Shown: positions 9,405-17,815, counted from the first letter of the stretch. The stretch is DNA of 20,000 nucleotides from Prorocentrum cordatum (GCA_963575745.1 CAUYUJ010014563.1:364480-384479); one strand, 5' to 3'. Translations and numbers: made by a program. Notes: generated by a model from the letters alone, not told the origin.

Positions 9405-9652
9405 TCCGCCTCATCTTCTTCTTCACCATCACCATCGTCATCAGCAGCAGCATCAGCATCATCATCCTCATCTGACTCATCATCAGTTTCATCATCATCA
9501 GCAGTATCATCAGCACGAGTATCATCATCAGCAGCATCATCATCAGCAGCATCGTCATCACTATCGTCGGCGCCAGCATCATCATCATCATCATCAGCAG
9601 CATCATCATCAGTTTAAGAATCCTCATCCTCATCACCATCACCATCACCATC

Positions 9653-9686
<34 letters not shown>

Positions 9687-9720
9687 TCATCAGCAGCAGC
9701 ATCGTCAGTATCCTGATTGT
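9405..9720 (+). repeat. TCA/GCA (CAT/CAG) triplet array
   Basis: Degenerate TCA, GCA, TCG and ACC triplets, including CACCAC and CATCAT runs near 9640-9690. Ser/Ala frames on the plus strand and Met/Asp-rich frames on the minus strand are compositional. Confidence 0.9.
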
Positions 9721-10030
9721 CTTGGTCATCCTCCTCTCGTCCTCCTTCTCGTCCTCCTCATCCTTCTCCTTCTCCTCCCCCTCCTCTTCCTGCTCCGCCT
9801 CCGCTTCCTCCTCCTCCTCCTGCTCCTGTATCTCATCATGTCGTTCATCCTCGTCCCCCTCCTCAAACGAAGTCCTCCTCATGCTCCTGGTGATAGTCCT
9901 ACTCGTTGTTTTCATCCTTATCCTCCTCCTCCTCCTCCTCCTCCTCCTCCTCCTCCTCCTCCTCCTCATCATCCTCATCCTCATCCTCATCCTCATCCTC
10001 CTCTTCCCCCTCCTCCTCGTCATCCTCCTC
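9721..10030 (+). repeat. CTC/CCT polypyrimidine tract
   Basis: Degenerate CTC and CAT triplets with a clean CCT run at ~9921-9967. Continues from the TCA array without a sharp border. Confidence 0.9.
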
Positions 10031-10326
10031 ATTCATTCCCACATGCCGAGGCGCCAGAGGCATTCGACGGAACAGTTCACGAAAAGAAACGCTTTCTCGT
10101 CACTGTGACGAGAGCCATTCGCTCGAAAACGCTGCACCAACGTCCGCCTCTCATGGACCACCCCTTCGAGGCGATCCTGAATGAGGCCAAACCGAGCGAG
10201 CAAAACATCTGAATTCAGCCAGGGGCCCCGGGTTTCAACCGAGGGCGCCGCGTGTTGTGGGCCCAGGGCCAGGTGGCGAGCTTTATGCGCCAGGAGGCCC
10301 ATCGGGGCCTGCGGCGACGGGGACCT
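10031..10326. other. Unclassified sequence with a 19-bp palindrome
   Basis: TCTCGTCAC (10095-10103), a central T, and GTGACGAGA (10105-10113) make a perfect 9-bp-arm palindrome. Open frames run on both strands but show no recognisable domain; this may be the 3' flank of the retroelement remnant upstream on the minus strand. Confidence 0.4.
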
Positions 10327-10515
10327 CCAAGCCTCAGTGGACCAACCCGAGTACTGCCTGGAGCCACGCGGGGAGCGCTCATTGGCGGCACGCTGGAGCT
10401 GACGCGCGAAAGCTGCTCCTGTCGGACGGCGATCACACCTTCGCACGAAGCTGAGACTACCAACCCCACAGCACAACCTCCGCACGCCACGCACACGAAG
10501 ATCATGTCAGGGCTT

Positions 10516-10529
10516 GGGGGGGGGGGGGG
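10516..10529 (+). repeat. G14 homopolymer
   Basis: A run of 14 G inside the C-terminal part of the retroelement remnant. It lies just upstream (minus-strand sense) of the CVACGG segment, so length slippage here could contribute to the frame breaks. Confidence 0.9.
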
Positions 10530-10749
10530 CAGCCCCGAGGGGAGGAAACCAGGCGCGGCCTGCAGCGCGTGCCCGATGCAGGGCCGCGCACACACCCTCA
10601 GCTCGTCACACGGCGACGGCGAGCGCACGGGCCGACGCGCCCTCCGGTCCCCGATCGACGGCGGCTTCGGGGCCTTCCTCCTGGCCACGTCCACCCCCCC
10701 ACCACCTCCAACGAAAAATTGCAAATACCACAAAAGTACTCCCACACTT

Positions 10750-10791
10750 GTCGAAAATAGTTGGAAAGTCGTCCCCAGACTATTTTTCGAC
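10750..10791. repeat. 12-bp hairpin at the end of the RNase H frame
   Basis: GTCGAAAATAGT (10750-10761) pairs with ACTATTTTTCGAC (10779-10791) with one bulged base. The RNase H frame's stop, 10780-10782, lies inside the right arm, so this small palindrome may be an insertion that truncated the frame. Confidence 0.6.
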
Positions 10792-12037
10792 GTCCCCACC
10801 CCCATCCCGAGGCCGAGAAGGGCGAGGGAGAGAGTCGAAGGCCTCTGCCTCCGCAAAGAGACCCTCCTGGGCGACTGCCCATCCGGCGAAGCCTCTCACC
10901 ACGTCCTGGAGGCCATCGAGGGCCCCACTGCCAGGGCCTCGGTCAGGATGTCTGGCGGCCCCGTGGCCCACATGCAGATCCCCCGCCCCGTTCCCAGCCC
11001 AATGAAACTCCGAGATCTTGTCTTCTGACACCGCACTGAACGGCGAGTGAACCTTCACCTTGATCGCTCTCGCTCCTGGTAGGGCACGGTGCACAGATTC
11101 CCGGATATGGTATCTGGGATGAGAAAGGTGACAAGCACTGAGAGGATCGAGCAGGCAATCGACCGTTCCCTGGCAGTCGATGTGAAATGTGGCCTCTCCT
11201 CTCACGATGCCACGGGCCGCCATCGAGATGGCCGCGTCTTCACCATCGCGGGCAGCTTGGAACGAACCGAGGTGCCACGGCTCAGGACCGTGCGCAGCGG
11301 CTAACAATTGGCCGTCATAGCTGAGCTGCGCAAGGCTCCACCGCGCCCTCCTGGCCAGAGGGCAGGTCGGGGAAATGGCGGAGCTATTGGGAAAAATAGA
11401 GCCCACAATGTAGCCGCACTCGGGTTTCTTGGCCCAGAGGATTTCAACCTCCGAGTCCCAGAGGGTCCGCGGGATCAGCTCGAGCGGGGACGGAAACAGG
11501 CCGCTGGCGGCCTTTGTCGAGATCTTGCCCCGTGAGCTGCAGCGCCGCCGCAGCCTCTAACCAGGGGAAACACGTTTACATCTGGTATCATGCCAGCGCA
11601 AGTGTCTAAACCTATGATGCCAGACGGTGCCAGGAGCCATGCCACACAGCTGACAAGAATATGCGTCCGCCTTGCCGTGTCGAGCCTGCTTGGCCTGACA
11701 CCACTGCTGCTGTGCAGTGATGGAGCGGAGCGATTCCCTGTGCCTCTCCGCCCAGTCGTCTGTGGCTGGAGCCGAGAGAAGCTGGGCCAGAGGCTTCCAA
11801 AAAACAGGTCAGACCCACAGGCGCCCGACTTCGAGCCTGCCCACGGCCATCACATCTGACAAACTGCTGGCCGCGCGAGCAGCCATCCATTGCACCTGCT
11901 TGGGTCCAGTCACGCGAAGGTCGATCGTTTCGCCAGTGTCGATCATAAAATGCGCCGCCGCCGGGGCTTGGCGCCCCAACAGCTGAAGGGGGAGGAGGAA
12001 GACATGAGCAGGGCTGGAGACGACACCAATGGTAGAC

Positions 12038-12179
12038 GAGCGCGTTCCACTACTCGCAAAGTAGCTACTCGCAAATGGCCTGGATGCCCCGCGGAGCATC
12101 TACGATGAATTACATCGAAGCAAGCATATGTTTTTCGGACGTCTGCGAGCAGGCCATTTGCGAGTAGTGGAACGCGCTC
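12038..12179. repeat. 30-bp inverted repeat with partial tandem duplication in one arm
   Basis: The right arm 12150-12179 matches the left arm 12038-12082 perfectly over 30 bases once a 15-bp insertion in the left arm (12061-12075, repeating CTACTCGCAAA) is removed. The ~67-bp loop contains an imperfect 18-bp palindrome at 12083-12100. It sits at the 5' edge of the readable retroelement frame. Confidence 0.85.
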
Positions 12180-12333
12180 GGTGACCAATAGCACTTCGTT
12201 TGGCTGAGGTCCACAACAGTCCCTTCTAAAGTGCTCTGGAGGACCTGCCGGGGAGGCCTACCCAGCCAGACCGCTCGGGCCCACTGCCCTATCACTTGCG
12301 CATGGTACGACCTCTGGGGTCCATAAGGCGGCC
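12180..12333. other. Possible upstream retroelement fragment
   Basis: A minus-strand frame here contains VVDLSQTKCYWSP, which loosely resembles the segment after the catalytic motif in non-LTR reverse transcriptases, where a K-C/T pair is common. It is in another frame than the RNase H part and separated from it by the 12038-12179 inverted repeat. Suggestive only. Confidence 0.2.
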
Positions 12334-12338
12334 TACTC

Positions 12339-12493
12339 TAGGGGGCCAGATATTAACCCTACCCCTACCTCCCACGATTTCTGAGGGGGAGGGTGGGGTT
12401 CACTTCGTTCGGGAGCTCCCGAGTTAAGTGAACCCCACCCTTCCCCCTCAGAAATCGTGGGGGGTAGGGGTATGGTTCGCATCTGGCCCCCTA
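12339..12493. mobile_element. 155-bp fold-back (palindromic) MITE-like element
   Basis: The whole element is one inverted repeat centred on GGGAGCTCCC at 12411-12420, with arms of 77 and 78 bp differing by about eight mismatches and one indel. It begins TAGGGGGCCAGAT and ends with the exact inverse. TACTC flanks it on both sides (12334-12338 and 12494-12498), as expected for a target-site duplication. It has no coding capacity, so mobility would need enzymes from elsewhere. Superfamily unknown. Confidence 0.85.
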
Positions 12494-12498
12494 TACTC

Positions 12499-12782
12499 GA
12501 GCAGTCCCAATCTTTCAACCTACGGAGGCCCCCATCTTCTGCCTGTGCAGGCCACGCACACCAGCTCGCCTCATGCCATGCAACTGCCGAGTGCCCGGGT
12601 GCCCGCCCGGGTGCCCGGGCGGAGAAGTACTCTAATTCAGCGCCACCCCTGGGGGGCTGGGCCGCCCGCCCCGCGGGCCCGCCCGCCCGCCCCGCGGGCC
12701 GCCCGCCCAGGGCCCAGCTCGTCCGAGTCGCCCGCCCGCTCGCCCGGCTGGCCGCCCGCTGGAGAGCCCCGCCAGGCTGGCC
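12499..12782. other. GC-rich sequence with CCCG/CCGC repeats
   Basis: CCCGGGTGCCCG and GCCCGCCCGCC words repeat between about 12593 and 12760. No domain is seen in this stretch itself, although it directly precedes the helicase fragment and may hold an unreadable 5' part or intron. Confidence 0.5.
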
Positions 12783-12929
12783 ATGGCGTACGTCGCCCTG
12801 TCGCGCGCGCAGACGCTGGACGACCCGTACCCGATGCACCTCGACTCGAAGGCGCTCGTCGCGGCGACAGGCGTGGACGACGCCCTCCTGCAGCTGCTGG
12901 CCCAGCAGGCGCACGTGGCGAGCGGCCCA
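12783..12929 (+). pseudogene. PIF1-like (SF1B) helicase C-terminal fragment
   Basis: The frame starting AYVALSRAQTLDD carries the VALSRA signature of helicase motif VI in PIF1/RecD-type superfamily 1 enzymes. It is followed by HLDSKALVAATGVDDALL, matching the position where this family ends with a short D-x-K and helical tail. These helicases unwind DNA with ATP. Only ~48 residues are recognisable: upstream in frame is Arg/Pro/Ala-rich GC repeat with no Walker A or B motif, and downstream the frame runs into GGA low complexity. It could be a last exon, a Helitron-type helicase relic or a captured fragment. Family call fairly secure, status as a broken copy inferred. Confidence 0.65.
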
Positions 12930-13051
12930 GGGAGGCTCGGTTTCCAGGGCGGTGGCCGTGGAGAAGGGCCCTGCCTCGGAACACGGAGCGGCCGAAAGCG
13001 CAAGCTGGCTTCGCTTCTACAAGGCGCCACTGGTCGACAACGCAGCCCGCA

Positions 13052-13098
13052 CGGAGGAGGGAGGAGGAGGAGGAGGAGGAGGAGGAGGAGGAGGAGGA
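13052..13098 (+). repeat. GGA microsatellite
   Basis: GAGGAGGGA followed by ~12 GGA units; low complexity. Confidence 0.9.
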
Positions 13099-13147
13099 AC
13101 GCGAGCTGCGGCAGAGTGCCGAGACTGGTCCGAGCCCCGTCCCCACC

Positions 13148-13260
13148 CTGCATCCTGCATGCTGCATGCTGCAATGCTGCATGCTGCATGCTGCATGCCG
13201 CTGCCGCTGCCGCTGCTCCTGCCGCTGCCGCTGCTGCTGCTCCTCCTCCTGCTCGGGTTG
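13148..13260 (+). repeat. CTGCATG 7-mer repeat then CTG/CCG triplets
   Basis: CTGCATG repeats about six times with one slip (13148-13198), then CCGCTG and CTCCTG triplets follow. GCATGC and TGCA palindromes recur in every unit. Confidence 0.85.
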
Positions 13261-13389
13261 GGAGAGGGGCCTCTCCACCTCGTCCAGCGCCTGGTGCAGG
13301 CGCGGCCGGCACACCCGCCACCAGCGCTGCAGCCTCGGGGCGCGCGACGGCTCGGAGGCTGCACGGCGAGGCGCGCCCATCGGCTGCTC

Positions 13390-13446
13390 GGGCCCTCCTG
13401 GGAGCCTCTGGGCGGGCACTCCCGCGCCTGCCTCCCAGGAGGGCCC
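13390..13446. repeat. Perfect 15-bp-stem hairpin
   Basis: GGGCCCTCCTGGGAG (13390-13404) and its exact reverse complement (13432-13446) flank a 27-base loop. It lies just before the CCAAGA family copy at 13455. Confidence 0.85.
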
Positions 13447-13454
13447 CAGGAGGC

Positions 13455-13640
13455 CAAAAATAATTGATTTTCCTATGGTTTTCAAAGGATTTGGGCGTTC
13501 TCGCCGTTTCGGCTTCCCGACGCTCCCGGACGGCCCTAGAGGCATCCAAGACAGCCCCAAGACGGCTCAAAAGGCCTCCAAGAGGGCCCCAAAACGGGAC
13601 AAGAGGGCCCCAAGACAGCCCAAGAGCGGCCTCGAGGGTG
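13455..13640 (+). repeat. CCAAGA array, copy 4, with AT-rich spacer
   Basis: Begins with TTGATTTTCCTATGG and CGGCTTCCCGACGCTCC, both close to the ~449-bp repeat spacer at 14936-15000, then passes into CCAAGAC/CCAAGAG units. It is a solitary, diverged copy of the composite repeat. Confidence 0.8.
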
Positions 13641-13925
13641 CCTCCGGATGCCGTCTGAGCCTCCCTGGGAGAGCGGAGGGCACTTCCCCTCCTCTCCAGA
13701 ATGCCTCCAGAATCGGTCCCCAGACCCCTTTATGGGATCCTCCCTGGTCAATCCAACCAGCCCTCTGGACGTGGTTCAGATCGCTCCCGCTTTTAACCTT
13801 CTCCTTCTTCAGGCAAGGGGTTACCCCTCCCCCTACCCCGCGCCAGAAGACTGCCCCCCGCCTAGCCACGGGAATGTCTTTTTAGACGGATATGTTGTCG
13901 ATTTGAAACCTTTTAGAAGCCTCTG
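13641..13925. other. Unclassified sequence
   Basis: Mixed composition; no repeat or gene recognised. Confidence 0.3.
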
Positions 13926-14050
13926 ATGGTCTCTTGTTGGGCGTCTTGGGTCCGCTTGGGGGCCTCTCGAAGGCTTCTTGGGGGCCTCTGGAAGGCCCCT
14001 TGGCAAGCTGTGTGTGGGGCACCTATTGGAGGGCCTCTTGGGGCCATTAT
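13926..14050 (-). repeat. CCAAGA array in reverse orientation, copy 5
   Basis: CTTGGG and GGCCTCTTGGGG units at 10-12 bp steps, opposite to the arrays on either side at 13455 and 14741. Confidence 0.7.
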
Positions 14051-14640
14051 TGCGTCAAGGACGCTGGTACTACTTCATTTTGAGCGGCTTGGCGCCAAAC
14101 CAATACAAGAAGCCACTACCGCTGATGGCTTGTCTTTTAAACATAAAACTGCTCCCAGCAGTCAAAACAGCATCGCCCGCCCAGACAAAACGTCATGTAA
14201 AACTTTGTTAGTTCATGTTAAGCCTGTCTAGGAGATACTCCAAACGCCAATAACCTACCTTCAAGCTTGCCTTGCTTCATGTTTTCAAGTCGGTATTGTT
14301 AAACTTGGTTTAGCTTGGATTGAATGCTAATTCGAAGCACGACGCAACTTACTACAACAAATAGCAACCAGCCTAAACTACACGACGGATGTACCACAAT
14401 GAAGCATGATCAGCACTTGTAATAGAGCGCTCGGAGCCGCTGCTGACAAGGGGGGTACAAACCCACCCACCCACCCCCCTCACCCCAAAACCAATGAGGG
14501 GGTGTCCAGAAACCCCCCTACAGGAGAATTGTTCGGGGGGCCCCCCCTGGGGAAAATTACGTACTCGAAAGGTCCAGAATCCGCCGACCCCTTGGGGATC
14601 ATCGGCGTGTGAGATGCTTCCCCCTCCCCAAACCCCTCCC
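14051..14640. other. Unclassified, partly AT-richer stretch
   Basis: 14100-14420 is less GC-rich than its surroundings; 14450-14640 has C-runs, G-runs and a CCCACCCACCCACCC motif. No gene, RNA or mobile-element end is recognised. Confidence 0.4.
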
Positions 14641-14659
14641 CCGGGAGCCCGGTCCGGTC

Positions 14660-14729
14660 GATTTGGAGGGGGGGGGGGGGTCCGGGACGAGCGCTCCGGA
14701 GGGGGGGGGGGGTCCGGGACGAGCGCTCC
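14660..14729 (+). repeat. Two 32-bp direct repeats with G12-G13 runs
   Basis: TCCGGGACGAGCGCTCC occurs at 14681-14697 and 14713-14729, each preceded by a long G-run (13 G at 14668-14680, 12 G at 14701-14712). The unit also appears in weaker form in the later 449-bp copies as GGGACGAGCG. Confidence 0.9.
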
Positions 14730-14740
14730 ACGGGGCTTTT

Positions 14741-16200
14741 CCTGGCCCAAGAGGGCTTCAAGACGGGCCACGAAGCCCCCAAGAGGCCTCCAAGACGGCC
14801 CACGAAGGCTCCGAGAAGCCAAACGACCGCTCCAAGACGCCCACGATGGCCCCAAGACGGGCCAAGAGGTCTCCAAGACGGCCCCTGAGGTCCCAAATGA
14901 GCCTCCCAAGAGGGCCCAAAGAGTCAAAAATTGGTGATTTTCCAGAGTGTTTTTCGATGTTTTTTGCTTTTCCGCCTTTCCGGCTTCCCGACGCTCCAAG
15001 ACGGGCAAAGAGGCCCCAAAGATAGCCCCAAGATGGCCCAAGAGGCCCCCAAGACGGCCTCCAGACGGCCCAAGACGGCCCCAAGACGGCCCAAGAGGTC
15101 CCCAAGACGGCCCAAGAGGGCCGATTTGGAGGGGGGGAGGGGGCCGGGACGAGCGCAGCACGGCCGGGACGAGCGGTTCCAGGGCTTTTCCGGGCCCAAG
15201 AGGGCCTCAAGACGGGCCAAGAAGGCTCCAAGAGGCCTCCAAGACGGCCCACGAAGGCTCCGAGACGCCAAACGACCCTCCAAGACGCCCAAGATGGCCC
15301 CAAGACGGGCCAAGAGGTCTCCAAGGCGGCCCCCGAGGTCCCATACAAGTCTCCCAAGAAGGCCCCAAGAGTCTAAAATTGTTGATTTTCCATAGTGTTC
15401 TTCGACGTTTTTTGCTTTTCCGCCTTTCCGGCTTCCCAACGCTCCAAGACGCGCGACGAGGCCCCAAAGATAGCCCCAAGATGGCCCAAGAGGCCCCCAA
15501 GACGGCCTCCAGACGGCCCAGGACGGCCCCAAGACGGCCCAAGAGGTCCTCAAGACGGCCCAAGAGGGCCGATTTGGAGGCGGGGAGGGGGCCAGGACGA
15601 GCGCAGCACGGCCGGGACGAGCGGTTCCAGGGCTTTTCCGGGCCCAAGAGGGCCTCAAGACGGGCCAAGAAGCCCCCAAGAGGCCTCCAAGACGGCCCAC
15701 GAAGGCTCCCGAGACGCCAAACGACCCCTCCAAGACGCCCAAGATGGCCCCAAGACGGGCCAAGAGGTCTCCAAGACGGCCCCCGAGGTCCCAAACAAGC
15801 CTCCCAAGAGGGCCCCAAGAGTCTAAAATTGTTGATTTTCCATAGTGTTTTTCGATGTGTTTTGCTTTTCCGCCTTTTCGGCTTCCCGACGCTCCAAGAC
15901 GGCCAAAGAGGCCCCAAAGACAGCCCCAAGATGGCCCAAGAGGCCCCCAAGACGGCCTCCAGACGGCCCAAGACGGCCCCAACACGGCCCAAGAGGTCCC
16001 CAAGACGGCCCAAGAGGGCTCCAAGACGGCACCACGAGGGGCCCAAGAGGGCGACCAAACATGTTGAAACTCTAGCTTTCTGCCCCCAGGAGCCCCAGGG
16101 GGCCCCAAGAGTGCCCCAAGAGGCCCCCAGAGGCCCTCACGAGGCCGCCCAGACGCCCCAAGGAACCCCCAAGAAGCACCCCAGAGGCTCCGAAACGGCC
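14741..16200 (+). repeat. CCAAGA array arranged as ~449-bp tandem composite repeat
   Basis: The spacer GATTTTCC..AGTGTTTTTCGATG recurs at 14936, 15384 and 15834, giving periods of 448 and 450 bp. A partial unit precedes 14936 and a diverging one follows to ~16070, after which looser CCAAGA units continue. Inside each unit CCAAGA words alternate at 10 and 11 bp, giving a 21-bp double unit. Long frames are open on both strands through the array (458 codons minus, 477 plus); the minus reading gives a GPSWxxL heptad. Open frames on both strands argue for composition, not coding. Confidence 0.9.
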
Positions 16201-16401
16201 CCCGAGTGGCTCCAAAACTCGCAGTGTCGCTGTCCGCTCGGACCTCCCCGCGGAACTGCCCGAGACCCTCTGGCGGTGGCGGCGAACAGACACCAAACAA
16301 ATATCACTCGCCTTTTCACCCCTTCGCAGCTTCTACTACCCCCAGATTGGCATAAACAAGGGGTCGGCGGTGTGGCGTAAGCCTAAGATCTCCCACCCCC
16401 C

Positions 16402-16404
<3 letters not shown>
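16201..16404. other. Unclassified sequence
   Basis: GC-rich transition between the CCAAGA family and the CGA tract. Nothing identified. Confidence 0.3.
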
Positions 16405-16458
<54 letters not shown>

Positions 16459-16485
16459 CGACACAACGGACGACGCACGACAACC

Positions 16486-16516
<31 letters not shown>

Positions 16517-16706
16517 CGAAGACGACGAAGACGACATCACCGACGACGACGACCCCGTCGCCGACGCCGCCGCCGACGACAGCCACGACGACGACAACGA
16601 CGCAACCGACGACGACTACAACGACGACGAGGAAGACGAGGAAGACCACGACAACAACGACGACGAGGACGCCTACGACGACGCCGACGGAGACGACGAC
16701 GACCGC
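16405..16706 (+). repeat. (CGA)17 then degenerate CGA/ACG tract
   Basis: Seventeen perfect CGA units at 16405-16455, then imperfect CGACGAC, GAAGAC and CAACGAC words to ~16706. This is the reverse-complement class of the (TCG)38 at 7515. Confidence 0.95.
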
Positions 16707-16709
16707 TTC

Positions 16710-17697
16710 CTACTAGGATTCGATTCGCGTTGGATCCAGCCCTGAAGAGGGTTCTTTTAAAGCTAGATCCGTCCTCAGTGACAGCGACCCCTACTGAGAT
16801 CCTGTGAGAGCTGGATTCAAGAATAATCGGATTCTAAGACAGTTGGATCCAGCCCCAATACGATTCGATTCGAGTTGGATCCAACCCGGATGATTCTCTG
16901 TAAAAGATGGATCGAACCTTCGTAAGATTGTACGAGGGCTGGATCCACGTTTATGATGTGTTTGCATTTATGCTGGATCGCACTGTAGCAGACTGGCGCC
17001 ATACCTGGATCACACCTTGGTATGGTTCTGATAGGACTGAACCCAACCGTACTAGGATTCCTTGTGAGCTGGATCGAGCTTTGTTTGGCTTCTATTAGAG
17101 TTGGATCGAGAGCTGGATCGAGCCCTAATAAGATTCCAATCGAACTGAGTCGAGCCCTCACAGGATTCTGAGAGAGCTTGATCGACCCCCAGACGGATAT
17201 GATTAAAGCTGGATGGACCCCTGGCAAGAGTCTGTTAGAGCTGAATCGAGCACTGATACGGTTCGATTCGAACTGGATCCAGCCCTAGAGGATGGTTCTA
17301 GTAAAGCTAGGTCCAGCCTCAGTGGGAGCGACACCTACTGAGACCCGGTTAGAGCTGGATTGAAGCATAATCGGATTCTAATAGAGCTGGATCGAACCCC
17401 AGACCCCAGAAGGATTCTATGAAAGTTGGATCCAAACCGAACAAGACTGTATTAGAGCTGCATTGGGCCTTCATACGACTCCGTCAGAGCTGGATCCAGA
17501 AAAGCTGGATCGAGCACAAAAAGGACTCCATTGAAAAATGGCGGAGCCTTTGTAGGATTGACTATGGGTTTGATCGCGCCCAAATTGGAGTGCATTAGAG
17601 CTGGATCTAACCCTTGGTAACAGGATCTATCAGAGAGAGATCGAATCCGATTGGATTCTATTAGAGCTGGATCGAGCCCTACTTGCGTTCTATCAGA
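16710..17697 (+). repeat. Degenerate 32-bp satellite with 544-bp higher-order period
   Basis: About 30 monomers built on GAGCTGGATCGAGCCCTA plus a GGATTCTATTA-like half. Five successive monomers between 17117 and 17276 are exactly 32 bp. The variant containing CCTACTGAGA appears at 16790 and 17334, 544 bp apart, which is 17 x 32, so there is a higher-order repeat. The LDPALIES-like minus-strand peptides are by-products of reading three monomers (96 bp) as 32 codons. Confidence 0.9.
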
Positions 17698-17815
17698 ACC
17701 GGCGCCTGGCGGACAGGTGCGCTGCCGCCGCCGTCGCTGACGTTGTCGCCGTCGTCGCGTCGTACGCGTCGTCGTCGTTGTTGTCCGCGTCGCCGTCGTC
17801 GTCGTCGTTGCCAGG
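17698..17815 (+). repeat. Degenerate TCG/GTC tract
   Basis: GTCGTCG and GCCGTCG words, opposite in orientation to the CGA tract on the other side of the 32-bp satellite. Confidence 0.85.

Larger units (their letters stand above)
10327..12036 (-). pseudogene. Degraded retrotransposon pol remnant: zinc site, RNase H, C-terminal domain
   Basis: One minus-strand frame runs from ~12036 to a stop at 10780-10782, broken only by TGA at 11809-11811 and TAG at 11557-11559. In order it shows a Trp-containing helical segment, a zinc-type site (CQLCG at 11655-11641, then His residues at 11619-11602), a GLFPSP linker, and an RNase H-like domain (~11406-10950). The acidic positions seen are Glu at 11241-11239 (RDGED), Asp at 11178-11176 (HIDCQG) and Asp at 10980-10978 (in GNGAGD, where families have GN..AD). 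Where a Y-T-D-G-S motif is expected, the frame reads F-P-N-S-S (Asn at 11388-11386), so the first catalytic Asp seems lost. A tail domain lies downstream: CVACGG near 10490 and CDRRPT..RQL..SPRG at 10437-10362 fall in different frames, implying a frameshift. RNase H cleaves the RNA of RNA-DNA hybrids during reverse transcription. The layout recalls dinoflagellate non-LTR-type elements (from memory). This copy is surely dead as read. Confidence 0.75.

Noticed and set aside
10513-11028. Plus-strand ORFs opposite the retroelement remnant
   Set aside because: The minus strand carries the zinc and RNase H motifs; the plus frames are antisense shadows in GC-rich sequence.
12428-13885. Several long overlapping ORFs (up to 485 codons) spanning MITE, GC repeats and microsatellites
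   Set aside because: They run through the fold-back element and triplet repeats in all frames; only the short helicase-like segment in one frame has homology.
14924-16380. 458- and 477-codon ORFs with a Trp/Leu heptad (GPSWxxL) or Pro/Arg pattern
   Set aside because: Open on both strands over the same CCAAGA array; the heptad is the 21-bp DNA period. A real protein cannot be excluded without transcripts, but nothing favours it.
16710-17697. tRNA TPsiC-like words such as GGTTCGATTCGAA
   Set aside because: They belong to the 32-bp satellite monomer; no acceptor stem, D-arm or anticodon arm fits around them.
16710-17697. CRISPR-like array (32-bp regular repeat), also the 84-bp array at 5430
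   Set aside because: Units are contiguous with no unique spacers, and the context is eukaryotic.
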